NCBI GenBank assembly: GCA_944320555.1
Contig: CALUHX010000001.1
Coordinates: 88,240-152,239, forward strand
Reading direction: 5' to 3'
From: an uncultured Butyricimonas sp.
GTDB taxonomy: Bacteria; Bacteroidota; Bacteroidia; Bacteroidales; Marinifilaceae
DNA: 64,000 nt
Each line of letters starts with the position of its first letter. The first letter of the stretch is position 1. A program made the position numbers and the translations under genes. The notes under the pieces are model-generated. The model was not told the DNA's origin and searched no databases. It was given only the letters and a program-made list of their open reading frames with translations. Positions 9,886-17,071 of the stretch are shown here, in pieces.

Positions 9886-10347
9886 ATGGAGAAAAAGACT
9901 ATTTGTATTGATTTTGACGGTGTCATCCATGACTACAGCAATGGGTGGCAGGGTGAAGATGTATTCGGGCAGATGATTCCGAATGCCGATACAGGCACAT
10001 CTGTCTTGAAGCAGAAAGGATGGACGGTAATCATCTTCACAACAAGAAAGAAAACTGATGAACTTGAAAAGTGGCTGAAAGAACACAATATCGCCTATGA
10101 CTACATCAATGAAAATCCGGGTCAGCCGGACGGCACGAGCGGTAAAATCATGGCCGATGTCTATCTTGATGACAGGGGTATTTGTTTCAGAGGTCGTTGG
10201 GATTCATGGCTCGTCAGAGAAATTCTTGATTTTGAGCCTTGGCAGGAACAGCAGAAAAAGGAGATTGAACAATTGGCTGCTTTCAATGACACGGGAAACA
10301 GCATTTGGGAGCGAGGATGCGAGCGAAGGATCAAAGCAGATCTATAA
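9886..10347 (+). CDS. HAD-superfamily phosphatase with scaffold-like C-terminal tag
   Basis: A 153-residue protein with HAD motif I (DFDGVIHDY, residues 9-17, nucleophile Asp and acid/base Asp), motif II in FTTRK, and a DDRGICF acidic motif. It belongs with small phage HAD phosphatases acting on nucleotides or polynucleotide ends; the substrate is unknown. The last 20 residues (NSIWERGCERRIK) closely match the end of the scaffold protein encoded at 16241-17029 (NIWERGGEKRKPIR), although the rest of the two proteins differs. It follows the portal gene in the same operon, so it may be a virion or assembly component. Confidence 0.75.
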   Translation: MEKKTICIDFDGVIHDYSNGWQGEDVFGQMIPNADTGTSVLKQKGWTVIIFTTRKKTDELEKWLKEHNIAYDYINENPGQPDGTSGKIMADVYLDDRGICFRGRWDSWLVREILDFEPWQEQQKKEIEQLAAFNDTGNSIWERGCERRIKADL

Positions 10348-10394
10348 AATAATGCCCTGTGTCGTGAACGATGAGAAGTTTTTCTATGATTTAC

Positions 10395-10425
10395 TTGGAG
10401 AGATGGGAGGTGTATCTTATTTTTG
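10395..10425 (+). promoter_or_regulatory. Probable promoter of GNAT/ASCH/kinase operon
   Basis: TTG at 10395-10397, 20 bases, then TATTTTTG at 10418-10425. It lies in the 203-base gap after the HAD gene, about 125 bases before the first gene of the three-gene cassette. No other gene was seen in the gap. Confidence 0.45.
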
Positions 10426-10550
10426 TCATGTCAAATAAAAAGTAACTAATATGAATATCTTCTTACAGCATAATACGTGAGGCTAATTAAGCTTTTATTT
10501 ATGCTGTCGATGTGCTATGCTAAGGAATTTACTCGTTAATTTAAAATATC

Positions 10551-11600
10551 ATGGAAAAAGTAAAGTTCCAACAAGTTAATTTGAAAGATCCGTTCTTCAC
10601 AAGTCTGAAAGAAGACTATGAAGGATTTGAAGACTGGTTCCAACGCAAGAGTGGCAGCGAAGCCTATATCCAAAAGAAGAGTAATGGCGAACTAGAGGCT
10701 TTCCTTTATCTTAAAATTGAAGAAGATGCCGTTACGGACATCGAACCAAATCTTCCAGCGGACAAGCACTTGAAAGTGGGAACATTCAAGATTGACGCCC
10801 ATAATACAAAGTTGGGTGAATATTTCATCCAGATGATTGTACGCGTGGCCATCTACGAACAAGCGAGGGATATTTATGCCACAATATTCGAGAAGCACGA
10901 AGGGCTGGTAAACCTGCTCAAAAAATACGGGTTTGAACGATGGGGTGTCAAAGGGTGTTCCCAAAATCCGGAAAGCGTATATGTCAAATCGATGACTTCT
11001 GTCGGCGATGATTTATGCAAAAATTTCCCTTTCGTGCACACCCATGACAAGAATAAATATATTCTATCCATCTATCCCCAATATCATACCTCTCTATTCC
11101 CCGATTCCATTCTGTATACGGAGCGACGGAATAGGGATGCACTGATAAAAGATGTATCCCACACCAATAGCATCCATAAAGTTTACCTGTGCAAGATGGA
11201 TGGCGTTGAGCAGTTGATTCCTGGGGATATTCTTGTCATTTATCGAACAAAAGAGGCTAATAAATCAGCATTTTTCAGTAGTGTTGCCACCTCGGTCTGC
11301 GTGGTGGAAGAAATAAAAAAGCCTAGTAATTTCAATAATTTAAACGAATTCATCCAATATACAAATGCTTATAGTATTTTCGAGACAAAAACATTAAGAA
11401 ATTATTATTACAACCCAAAAACTGTCGTTATAAAAATGACCTATAATGCAGCTTTCAATCACCGTCTTAACCGTCAGGAACTGATTAATGAGGTGGGATT
11501 AGATGCGGATCAGTATTGGGGATTTTTCCAGCTGACAGATGGGCAATTTAATGATATAATAATAAGAGGACAAATAGATGAAAGTATTATTGTCAATTAA
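10551..11600 (+). CDS. GNAT domain fused to a PUA/EVE-like domain
   Basis: This 349-residue protein has two parts. Residues about 1-140 look like a GNAT acetyltransferase (LKVGTFKIDAHNTKLGEYFIQ, then IYATIFEKHEGLVNLLKKYGFERWG). Residues about 165-345 look like a PUA-superfamily (EVE/ASCH-like) domain that would bind modified nucleotides or RNA (LIPGDILVIYRTKE, VCVVEEIKKP, then WGFFQLTDGQFNDI). It is the first gene of a tightly packed trio: its end overlaps the ASCH gene by 23 bases, and that gene overlaps the kinase gene by 4. A combined acetylating and nucleotide-recognising activity suggests nucleic-acid or nucleotide modification. The trio is AT-richer than the neighbouring virion genes and looks like cargo. 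Confidence 0.7.
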   Translation: MEKVKFQQVNLKDPFFTSLKEDYEGFEDWFQRKSGSEAYIQKKSNGELEAFLYLKIEEDAVTDIEPNLPADKHLKVGTFKIDAHNTKLGEYFIQMIVRVAIYEQARDIYATIFEKHEGLVNLLKKYGFERWGVKGCSQNPESVYVKSMTSVGDDLCKNFPFVHTHDKNKYILSIYPQYHTSLFPDSILYTERRNRDALIKDVSHTNSIHKVYLCKMDGVEQLIPGDILVIYRTKEANKSAFFSSVATSVCVVEEIKKPSNFNNLNEFIQYTNAYSIFETKTLRNYYYNPKTVVIKMTYNAAFNHRLNRQELINEVGLDADQYWGFFQLTDGQFNDIIIRGQIDESIIVN

Positions 11601-11988
11601 GCCGGAATTCGTCCACGAGATATTTCAAGGACGGAAGAAATATGAATACAGAAAAAGTCTATTTGCCAGACACGTCACCAAGGTTTTGGTTTACTCTACG
11701 AAACCTGAAGGGATGATTGTCGGCGAATTTACCATAAAGGCAGTACTTCAATATCCGCCCAAAGTGCTATGGGAGAAGACTCATAATGATTCGGGCATAT
11801 CCAAGCAATACTTTGACGAGTATTTTGAAGGACGTGACAAAGGGTATGCCTTGCAAATAGAAAATCCCATTTTATATCAGGAACCAGTGAATCCATTTGA
11901 GATATTCAATTCTTTCGTCGCTCCACAGTCATTTCGATATATTAGAGAAAAGGAATTGCAACAGTATTTTGATTTTGTGAAATCATGA
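11578..11988 (+). CDS. ASCH-domain protein
   Basis: A 136-residue single-domain ASCH protein of the PUA-like fold. The opening LLSIKPEFVHEIFQGRKKYEYRK is the typical ASCH first strand, helix and basic patch, and VYSTKPEGMIVGEFTI is the central strand pair. E. coli YqfB, a member of the wider family, is an N4-acetylcytidine amidohydrolase; whether this protein acts the same way is unknown. The ATG at 11578 has AGAGGA about 10 bases upstream. The gene overlaps both neighbours, which points to coupled translation with the GNAT fusion and the kinase. Confidence 0.75.
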   Translation: MKVLLSIKPEFVHEIFQGRKKYEYRKSLFARHVTKVLVYSTKPEGMIVGEFTIKAVLQYPPKVLWEKTHNDSGISKQYFDEYFEGRDKGYALQIENPILYQEPVNPFEIFNSFVAPQSFRYIREKELQQYFDFVKS

Positions 11989-12530
11989 AAGGAAATATCA
12001 TATTTATAGGTGGCATTCATGGCGTCGGCAAAGGCACGTTATGTAAGAATGTCGCATCTGAGCTCAACATTACCCATATTACTGCCAGTGAAGTCCTTAA
12101 ATGGGATGAGTTCACGAGCGATTCAGCAAATAAATATGTGACAGATATTCAAGCCACACAAGAACGTCTACTTTGCAACTTGGAAAAGATTGTCCAACCA
12201 GAACAAACCTATCTATTGGACGGACATTTCTGTTTATTTAATAATGAAGGGAAAATAGATAAAGTCCCTGACAAAACATTTATCAGAATCAATCCAGTAA
12301 AACTTGTCCTTATTACTGAAAATCCTGAAGTCATTTGCAGCCGTTTGTTTCAAAGAGATGGGATAGAGTATAATATACGCCTTCTTGAACAAATGCAGGA
12401 ATTTGAAAAAGCGCATGCGTTATATATATCTAACTTACTAAATATAGAAATATTTGAAATGCAATCAGAGGCTTATGCCACATTAAAAGAAATCGTAAAT
12501 TGTCAAAGAACAAAATCTTATAATAATTAA
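11985..12530 (+). CDS. P-loop nucleotide kinase-like protein
   Basis: A 181-residue P-loop protein with Walker A at residues 9-17 (GIHGVGKGT), a LLDGHF acidic strand, and a C-terminal lid-like part (CSRLFQRDGIEYN), as in adenylate-kinase or AAA_18-type kinases. These phosphorylate nucleosides or nucleotides. It starts 4 bases before the ASCH stop. Together with the acetyltransferase and ASCH proteins it may act on a modified nucleotide; that role is inferred only from the operon. Confidence 0.7.
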   Translation: MKGNIIFIGGIHGVGKGTLCKNVASELNITHITASEVLKWDEFTSDSANKYVTDIQATQERLLCNLEKIVQPEQTYLLDGHFCLFNNEGKIDKVPDKTFIRINPVKLVLITENPEVICSRLFQRDGIEYNIRLLEQMQEFEKAHALYISNLLNIEIFEMQSEAYATLKEIVNCQRTKSYNN

Positions 12531-12535
12531 AAGAA

Positions 12536-12579
12536 GGAGGGAAAAGCAAACCGATTGATACTTTGCATTTTACCCCCCC
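12536..12579 (+). terminator. Terminator after the kinase gene
   Basis: A hairpin pairs GGGAAAAGCAAA with TTTGC-A-TTTT-A-CCC, with two single-base bulges and an 11-base loop, and is followed by a T-rich run. It begins a few bases after the kinase stop. The next 165 bases before 12746 hold no gene I can support. Confidence 0.55.
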
Positions 12580-12745
12580 TATTTTCTTTAGTTTTCGTTG
12601 AAAAATTATAATGAATATCTGAATACAGACAAATCTGAATACTCCTTCTGCTTTAGGACAGTTGCAACTTTTTCTATTTCCTTAATGCACATGACTTTTA
12701 ATCATCGAATATTCTATAGTGTCATTGGTTAATGTGGCTATGCCG

Positions 12746-13093
12746 TCAATGTTCCCGTATTTCCCCATGTCTCTTTCTCATTGAATTAAGCCATTTGAAA
12801 TACTGTTTCCGCTTCATGCTGACAATCTCTCCCGGCAATACTCCCTCTCCGTTACGGTACGGAGTACAGTAGAAACATTCCATTTCGAGATTGGCAACCG
12901 TGGCTTCATGTGCAATGTAGCCTTTCTGTTTCAATTTACGGAAATTGCTTCTGTCCATAATGACAAGCTGCCCACTTGTGCCGGTTGTCGGCATTACATA
13001 ATACCGTTCTCCCGTTTCCTCGTGTGCTTTGTCTGCCTGCCGTACAGCCTCTGTTAGACGAAGAGAGGCTCTGAATTTTCTGAAAATGTTCAT
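12746..13093 (-). CDS. Uncharacterised phage protein after large terminase
   Basis: A 115-residue basic protein (NIFRKFRASLRLTEAVRQADKAHEETGERYYVMP). It is the last gene of the leftward packaging operon, 25 bases after the large terminase gene. The pattern GERYYVMPTTGTSGQLVIMDRSNFRKLKQKGYI recurs in small proteins near terminases of Bacteroidales phages, as far as I recall. Function unknown; a role in packaging or head completion is possible. Confidence 0.65.
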   Translation of the reverse strand: MNIFRKFRASLRLTEAVRQADKAHEETGERYYVMPTTGTSGQLVIMDRSNFRKLKQKGYIAHEATVANLEMECFYCTPYRNGEGVLPGEIVSMKRKQYFKWLNSMRKRHGEIREH

Positions 13094-13118
13094 ACTCTTT
13101 ATTATTAAATAGTTAAAC

Positions 13119-15218
13119 TTATATTGTCGCTGCCGAGACAGCTCTTTTCCTCTTTGGCTTATAGCTCGTTATCCGGGACACGAATTTCGGCACATCCATT
13201 TCAAAGAAACAGATATGAAGTCCTATCGCCCTTGTCATAAGCAAGTCATCATGTTTTCCTACTATCGCCCCGAATGCCCCGTTTGGCTTCTTCTCATAGC
13301 ACAAGTATTCATCCAGACAACGACCGTCACGTTCCGTATAGAGACCTTCCCGGACAACCTTTATAAGAGTTGATATAATCATCGGCTTTGTCGCCACATT
13401 GGTATGGAAACCGTATTTCTTCGGTAATCCCTCCCTAATATCTTCCTCTGACTGTTTCCGGGCATACAGGTTCGGATAGACATCCTTTATCTGATTGAGG
13501 ATGAATTGCGACTGATCCCCGTCCACCTGTCTTTCCTTATCGTGCGTTTCAAGGGTATTGCTCTCAATGACAAGCAGCGAATTGTCATAGAATGCCGCTA
13601 TCTGTGCCGCTTTCCATGCAAGTTGGTCAATGTCGATATGCCCGTACCACTGCGCCACGACAACCGGTTTACCTCCGTCCGCTTGAAACAGGCGGTCGAA
13701 TACTACGATGACCGAGAAATCCGCTTTGTTGGAGCGTCCGCCAATATCCACCACTGTAAGATAGCGGTCTGTCACAGCTTCATTTTCATCAATCTCCGGC
13801 AATTCCCATATATGCAGAAGTCCTTGGCTGTCCTCCCTAAATCGGAGGTTTTTCAATGCGTTCTTGCCCTCGTCCTCATCAGCATATACTTCTCCAATAT
13901 ACTTTGGCACACGGCAAGACGGGCGCAGTTTCTCAACCTTGTAGCGGTCAAACACACGAGCCCCGGAATGTACGAAAGCCTCGATGTCGTCTGACGGGTA
14001 TTCCGCCGCCATCATGCCATGTTCCGTATATTTCGCCCTTTCTTGAACATACCAATTGATAGCTTCAAGTGTCGCCCCTTTCTCCCATAGCCACCACAAG
14101 TATCTGCCGGACTCCTCTCTTGATGATGATACATTCCCGTTATCCTTGTTTTTGTAAAGCCATGCGGCAAACTCCTCCGGATTGGAAATGGAGATTGAGT
14201 ACTGCTCTATGTCAAACCACGAGACGAACATCGCCTCGAACTGCGATACGCCTTTCTTCGCATCGTCATATTCCTTCTGGAAGAAATTGCCTGTTCCGTT
14301 TGCCGTGCTCTCATACACGATCATAGTATATGGGCGATACAACACTCCGGAGCAAGCGGAACGCACAATGTCCTCCGGCTTCTTGCCGTCCGTCACTTTC
14401 CACAGCCCGACCTCGGACAGATGCACGAGATTATAGTCACCGCCACGGCAACTGTCCGGACGCTCCGCTGTGCCAATCTTTATCTTGCAGTTTCGCTGCG
14501 GTACTCTGTGAATACTTCCCGACTTACCAACGCCCACCAATTTAGGCTCATTCTCGCTGTAATTTTCGCTGATTTTGTGCAGCATTTCGACAGGATAACT
14601 GTTAATCATTCTGTCGAACATATCCTTGATTTCGTCAGAGCCTGCGCCTTGGTGTGCAATGATAAGAGAGTTCAGACCGACTTTATGAACCAACTGCAAC
14701 CACGCCATATATATCTGCGAAGTTGTCGAGCCTCCCCACTGCCTTGCTTTAAGCAGCACAATTCGTATAGGCTTCCCTGCTTTGCGCAGTCTCTCCAACC
14801 TTTCCACGAATCTGCGTTGCGGACGGGTCAGACGGAACAGTACATCCTCCCCTCCGCCTTTGTTCTTGATATAGACAAACATCGCCGCCCAGAAAGGAAA
14901 GTCATAACGGATGCGCAAGCGGACGAATTGCTGAATGACTTTCTGCCTGTCAAACTCGTAATCCTCCTCTTTTGAACCCATTGCTTGCAGAAACGCATCA
15001 AGTGAGCCGTGTTTTATGAGTCTCTTGACAAGTGGAATGTTCAGCATCTCCACAGGCAAAAACTGTGTATGGAGAGGAAATCCGTCAACGACGACTGCCT
15101 TTCTCTCTCCAACAGAGCCTTTGCCCGTAATGGGATTGAACGGCGCATAAATCTCTTTATTGCGCCGTTCGTTCTCCCTTAATATTTCCCCTATGACACT
15201 ACTGTTTTCCATTGCCAT
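13119..15218 (-). CDS. terL: Terminase large subunit
   Basis: A 699-residue packaging motor. The ATPase half carries the Walker A-like LLKARQWGGST (residues about 155-165) and Walker B with catalytic Glu in NLVHLSEVG (263-271). The C-terminal RNase H-like nuclease half has VVDIGGRSNKADFSV near residue 500, LVIESNT, and HDDLLMTRAIG near the end, which supply the acidic metal ligands. TerL translocates DNA into the procapsid through the portal and cuts concatemers. The start overlaps the rhomboid gene by 20 bases. The gene is on the strand opposite the portal and capsid genes, an unusual arrangement. Confidence 0.93.
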   Translation of the reverse strand: MAMENSSVIGEILRENERRNKEIYAPFNPITGKGSVGERKAVVVDGFPLHTQFLPVEMLNIPLVKRLIKHGSLDAFLQAMGSKEEDYEFDRQKVIQQFVRLRIRYDFPFWAAMFVYIKNKGGGEDVLFRLTRPQRRFVERLERLRKAGKPIRIVLLKARQWGGSTTSQIYMAWLQLVHKVGLNSLIIAHQGAGSDEIKDMFDRMINSYPVEMLHKISENYSENEPKLVGVGKSGSIHRVPQRNCKIKIGTAERPDSCRGGDYNLVHLSEVGLWKVTDGKKPEDIVRSACSGVLYRPYTMIVYESTANGTGNFFQKEYDDAKKGVSQFEAMFVSWFDIEQYSISISNPEEFAAWLYKNKDNGNVSSSREESGRYLWWLWEKGATLEAINWYVQERAKYTEHGMMAAEYPSDDIEAFVHSGARVFDRYKVEKLRPSCRVPKYIGEVYADEDEGKNALKNLRFREDSQGLLHIWELPEIDENEAVTDRYLTVVDIGGRSNKADFSVIVVFDRLFQADGGKPVVVAQWYGHIDIDQLAWKAAQIAAFYDNSLLVIESNTLETHDKERQVDGDQSQFILNQIKDVYPNLYARKQSEEDIREGLPKKYGFHTNVATKPMIISTLIKVVREGLYTERDGRCLDEYLCYEKKPNGAFGAIVGKHDDLLMTRAIGLHICFFEMDVPKFVSRITSYKPKRKRAVSAATI

Positions 15219-15723
15219 TAATTTTAATGGGTTTGTTCAGCAGTGCTATTGTCAATCCGGCAAGATAGCAATACAGATGCAGCCATGCATTTGTGTTAGG
15301 GAAAAGGAAACCAACGGCAAGGTAGAACATCATCCACATCTGGTAATACCACTTCCGCAGTACCTCGAAAGAGAGTGTTCCGAACAGCACGAATACGACA
15401 CCGGACAGTCCTACTGTCGGAGTTATAAATCCCCCGACAACACGGCTGATTATTCCAACAGGCACGGTTGCGGCTATGGCAAAGGAAAGCAATAACCGCC
15501 ACATCTTTATGTCGTATATGAATACTATTGAGACAAGACACCATGCATTCAGTGCGGCATGGAGGAGATTCGCATGGAAGAATGAATACAGCAATCTTCC
15601 CCACCAGCCGCAACCTGCATATATGCCCACGGTCTGCCAATCTTTAATTCCGGAGAATGACAGGCATACAACAGCCACTCCTATTACAAGAGCCGTAATC
15701 TTTTCCACTTTTCTTTTATCCAT
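15199..15723 (-). CDS. Rhomboid-family intramembrane serine protease
   Basis: From the ATG at 15723 (MDKRKVEKITALVIG) this is a 174-residue membrane protein with about six transmembrane segments. Rhomboid hallmarks are present: FFHANLLHAALNAW (H50, H55, N59), the catalytic serine in GLSG (S107), and the catalytic histidine in AWLHLYCYLAG (H149). Rhomboids cleave transmembrane substrates inside the membrane. The frame extends to 15810 but that start lies deep in the upstream gene; the chosen start overlaps it by 40 bases. It sits between the small and large terminase genes and is cotranscribed with them. A rhomboid in a phage packaging operon is unusual; its substrate is unknown. Confidence 0.75.
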   Translation of the reverse strand: MDKRKVEKITALVIGVAVVCLSFSGIKDWQTVGIYAGCGWWGRLLYSFFHANLLHAALNAWCLVSIVFIYDIKMWRLLLSFAIAATVPVGIISRVVGGFITPTVGLSGVVFVLFGTLSFEVLRKWYYQMWMMFYLAVGFLFPNTNAWLHLYCYLAGLTIALLNKPIKINGNGKQ

Positions 15724-16118
15724 CTTTTCCTCGCTTTGCACACCATCATCTTTGCACTCCCCGGTGTTAAATAAAACTTCGGTGCAGGCTGCACGACCAC
15801 CATTGCGCATAGTTCAGAGATACTTTTTTCCGGATATTCCTTGCCCAACGCCATTACACGGTTGTATATCTCCAAGTACATTTCCCTTTTCTGCGGCCAC
15901 ATACTTTCCAATTTCGCTTCACCTCTGATAATGGCGGAGACAACAAGAGCGGCTCTGATGTCGCTTACCCAGAAACGCCGGGACGGCATGTTCACAATAT
16001 TGTTGTACACATCCGGCATACGGATATAGTCACACGATGAAATGTATTCATCGTATGCCCTCATGAGGTCGTTAATTCGCTCCTCCGAGTATTCCATTGT
16101 TGCCCCTTTGTGTTTCAT
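15684..16118 (-). CDS. Probable terminase small subunit
   Basis: A 144-residue, largely helical basic protein, first gene of the leftward packaging operon. Its C-terminus (MMVCKARKRWIKEKWKRLRLL) is strongly basic. Position two genes before terL and size fit a small terminase, which recognises phage DNA and loads the large subunit; no definitive motif was seen. Two starts are possible: ATG 16118, or ATG 16097 (MEYSEERINDL), which is preceded by AAAGGGG. Promoter at 16140-16147. Confidence 0.55.
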   Translation of the reverse strand: MKHKGATMEYSEERINDLMRAYDEYISSCDYIRMPDVYNNIVNMPSRRFWVSDIRAALVVSAIIRGEAKLESMWPQKREMYLEIYNRVMALGKEYPEKSISELCAMVVVQPAPKFYLTPGSAKMMVCKARKRWIKEKWKRLRLL

Positions 16119-16139
16119 ATTGCTGTCTTATCCGTGTTC

Positions 16140-16147
16140 CAAAGTTA
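16140..16147 (-). promoter_or_regulatory. -7 box of leftward packaging promoter
   Basis: TAACTTTG on the minus strand matches TAnnTTTG and lies 22 bases before the small terminase start. The -33 region is T-rich but without a clean TTTG. Confidence 0.55.
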
Positions 16148-16194
16148 CCGATAAATGCGTAAAAAGATAAACATGACATACGAATGCAGCCTGT

Positions 16195-16202
16195 TAATTT
16201 TG
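16195..16202 (+). promoter_or_regulatory. -7 box of rightward head-gene promoter
   Basis: TAATTTTG matches TAnnTTTG, 38 bases before the scaffold start and divergent to the packaging promoter. No clear -33 box was seen, which may mean activator dependence. Confidence 0.45.
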
Positions 16203-16240
16203 CTACACAGATACATTCAAAACTTTAATTACTACAGATT

Positions 16241-17029
16241 ATGGCTGAAAAGACGGAAGTTAAAAGCAACCGGGACAAATATGCGGAACGGTTGAAATCA
16301 AGGTATCCAGACAGGGAATTTGCCGATGACGAGGCTATATTCGGTCAAATCAATGACGATTACGATAATTACGACAAGGAACTGTCCACTTACAGAGAGA
16401 GGGAAAAGGCTCTTTCTGACCTTTTCGCAAGTAATCCTCGCAGTGCCGCATTCCTTACAGACTGGCGTAATGGAGAGGATCCCATTGTCGGTCTTGTACG
16501 GAAATTCGGAGATGATTTCAAAGCCGCACTTGATGACCCGGAGAAGCAGGAAGCCCTTGCTGCTGCAAACAAGGAATACGCCGAGCGTATTGCGAAAGAG
16601 GGAGAATACGAGGAGCAATACCAAAACAACATCACGGAGACCTACAATACAATCGAGCAGGTTCAGAAAGAGGACGGACTTTCAGACGATGATATAGACC
16701 AGGCAATGGAATTCCTCATCGGGATTATGAAAGACGGTCTGCTTGGCAAGTTCTCAAGCGACAGTATCAGAATGGCGGTAAAGGCCATCAGACATGACAG
16801 CGATGTGGAAGCCGCAAACCATGAGGGCGAGATTAAAGGCCGCAACAGCAAGATTCAAGAACGGCTTCGCAAGGGAGAAAGGAGTGACGGCACGGCAAAT
16901 CTTGCTGGGAAGAACGGAGGCGGCAACGGCGGCACTCGTCCGGAGCCTGATCTTGGTGCTATTGACCGTAACTATGGTTCAAAGAACATCTGGGAGCGTG
17001 GCGGTGAGAAACGCAAACCAATTAGGTAG
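16241..17029 (+). CDS. Probable capsid scaffold protein
   Basis: A 262-residue, acidic, mostly helical protein immediately before the capsid gene, as is typical of scaffolds. The middle is coiled-coil-like (KEYAERIAKEGEYEEQYQNNITETYN), then a Gly/Asn linker (GKNGGGNGGTRPEPD) and a basic C-terminal tag (NIWERGGEKRKPIR). Scaffolds guide coat assembly and are lost from the mature head; in P22 the basic C-terminus binds coat protein, and the tag here may do likewise. The HAD protein ends in a near-identical tag. Confidence 0.7.
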   Translation: MAEKTEVKSNRDKYAERLKSRYPDREFADDEAIFGQINDDYDNYDKELSTYREREKALSDLFASNPRSAAFLTDWRNGEDPIVGLVRKFGDDFKAALDDPEKQEALAAANKEYAERIAKEGEYEEQYQNNITETYNTIEQVQKEDGLSDDDIDQAMEFLIGIMKDGLLGKFSSDSIRMAVKAIRHDSDVEAANHEGEIKGRNSKIQERLRKGERSDGTANLAGKNGGGNGGTRPEPDLGAIDRNYGSKNIWERGGEKRKPIR

Positions 17030-17071
17030 AGAGATTCACAATTCAAAACTCAATTATTAATTAAAATTTTC

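Noticed and set aside
10348..10438. Small frame after the HAD gene (MPCVVNDEKFF)
   Set aside because: Only 28 codons, no neighbour support, and it overlaps the probable promoter of the cargo operon.
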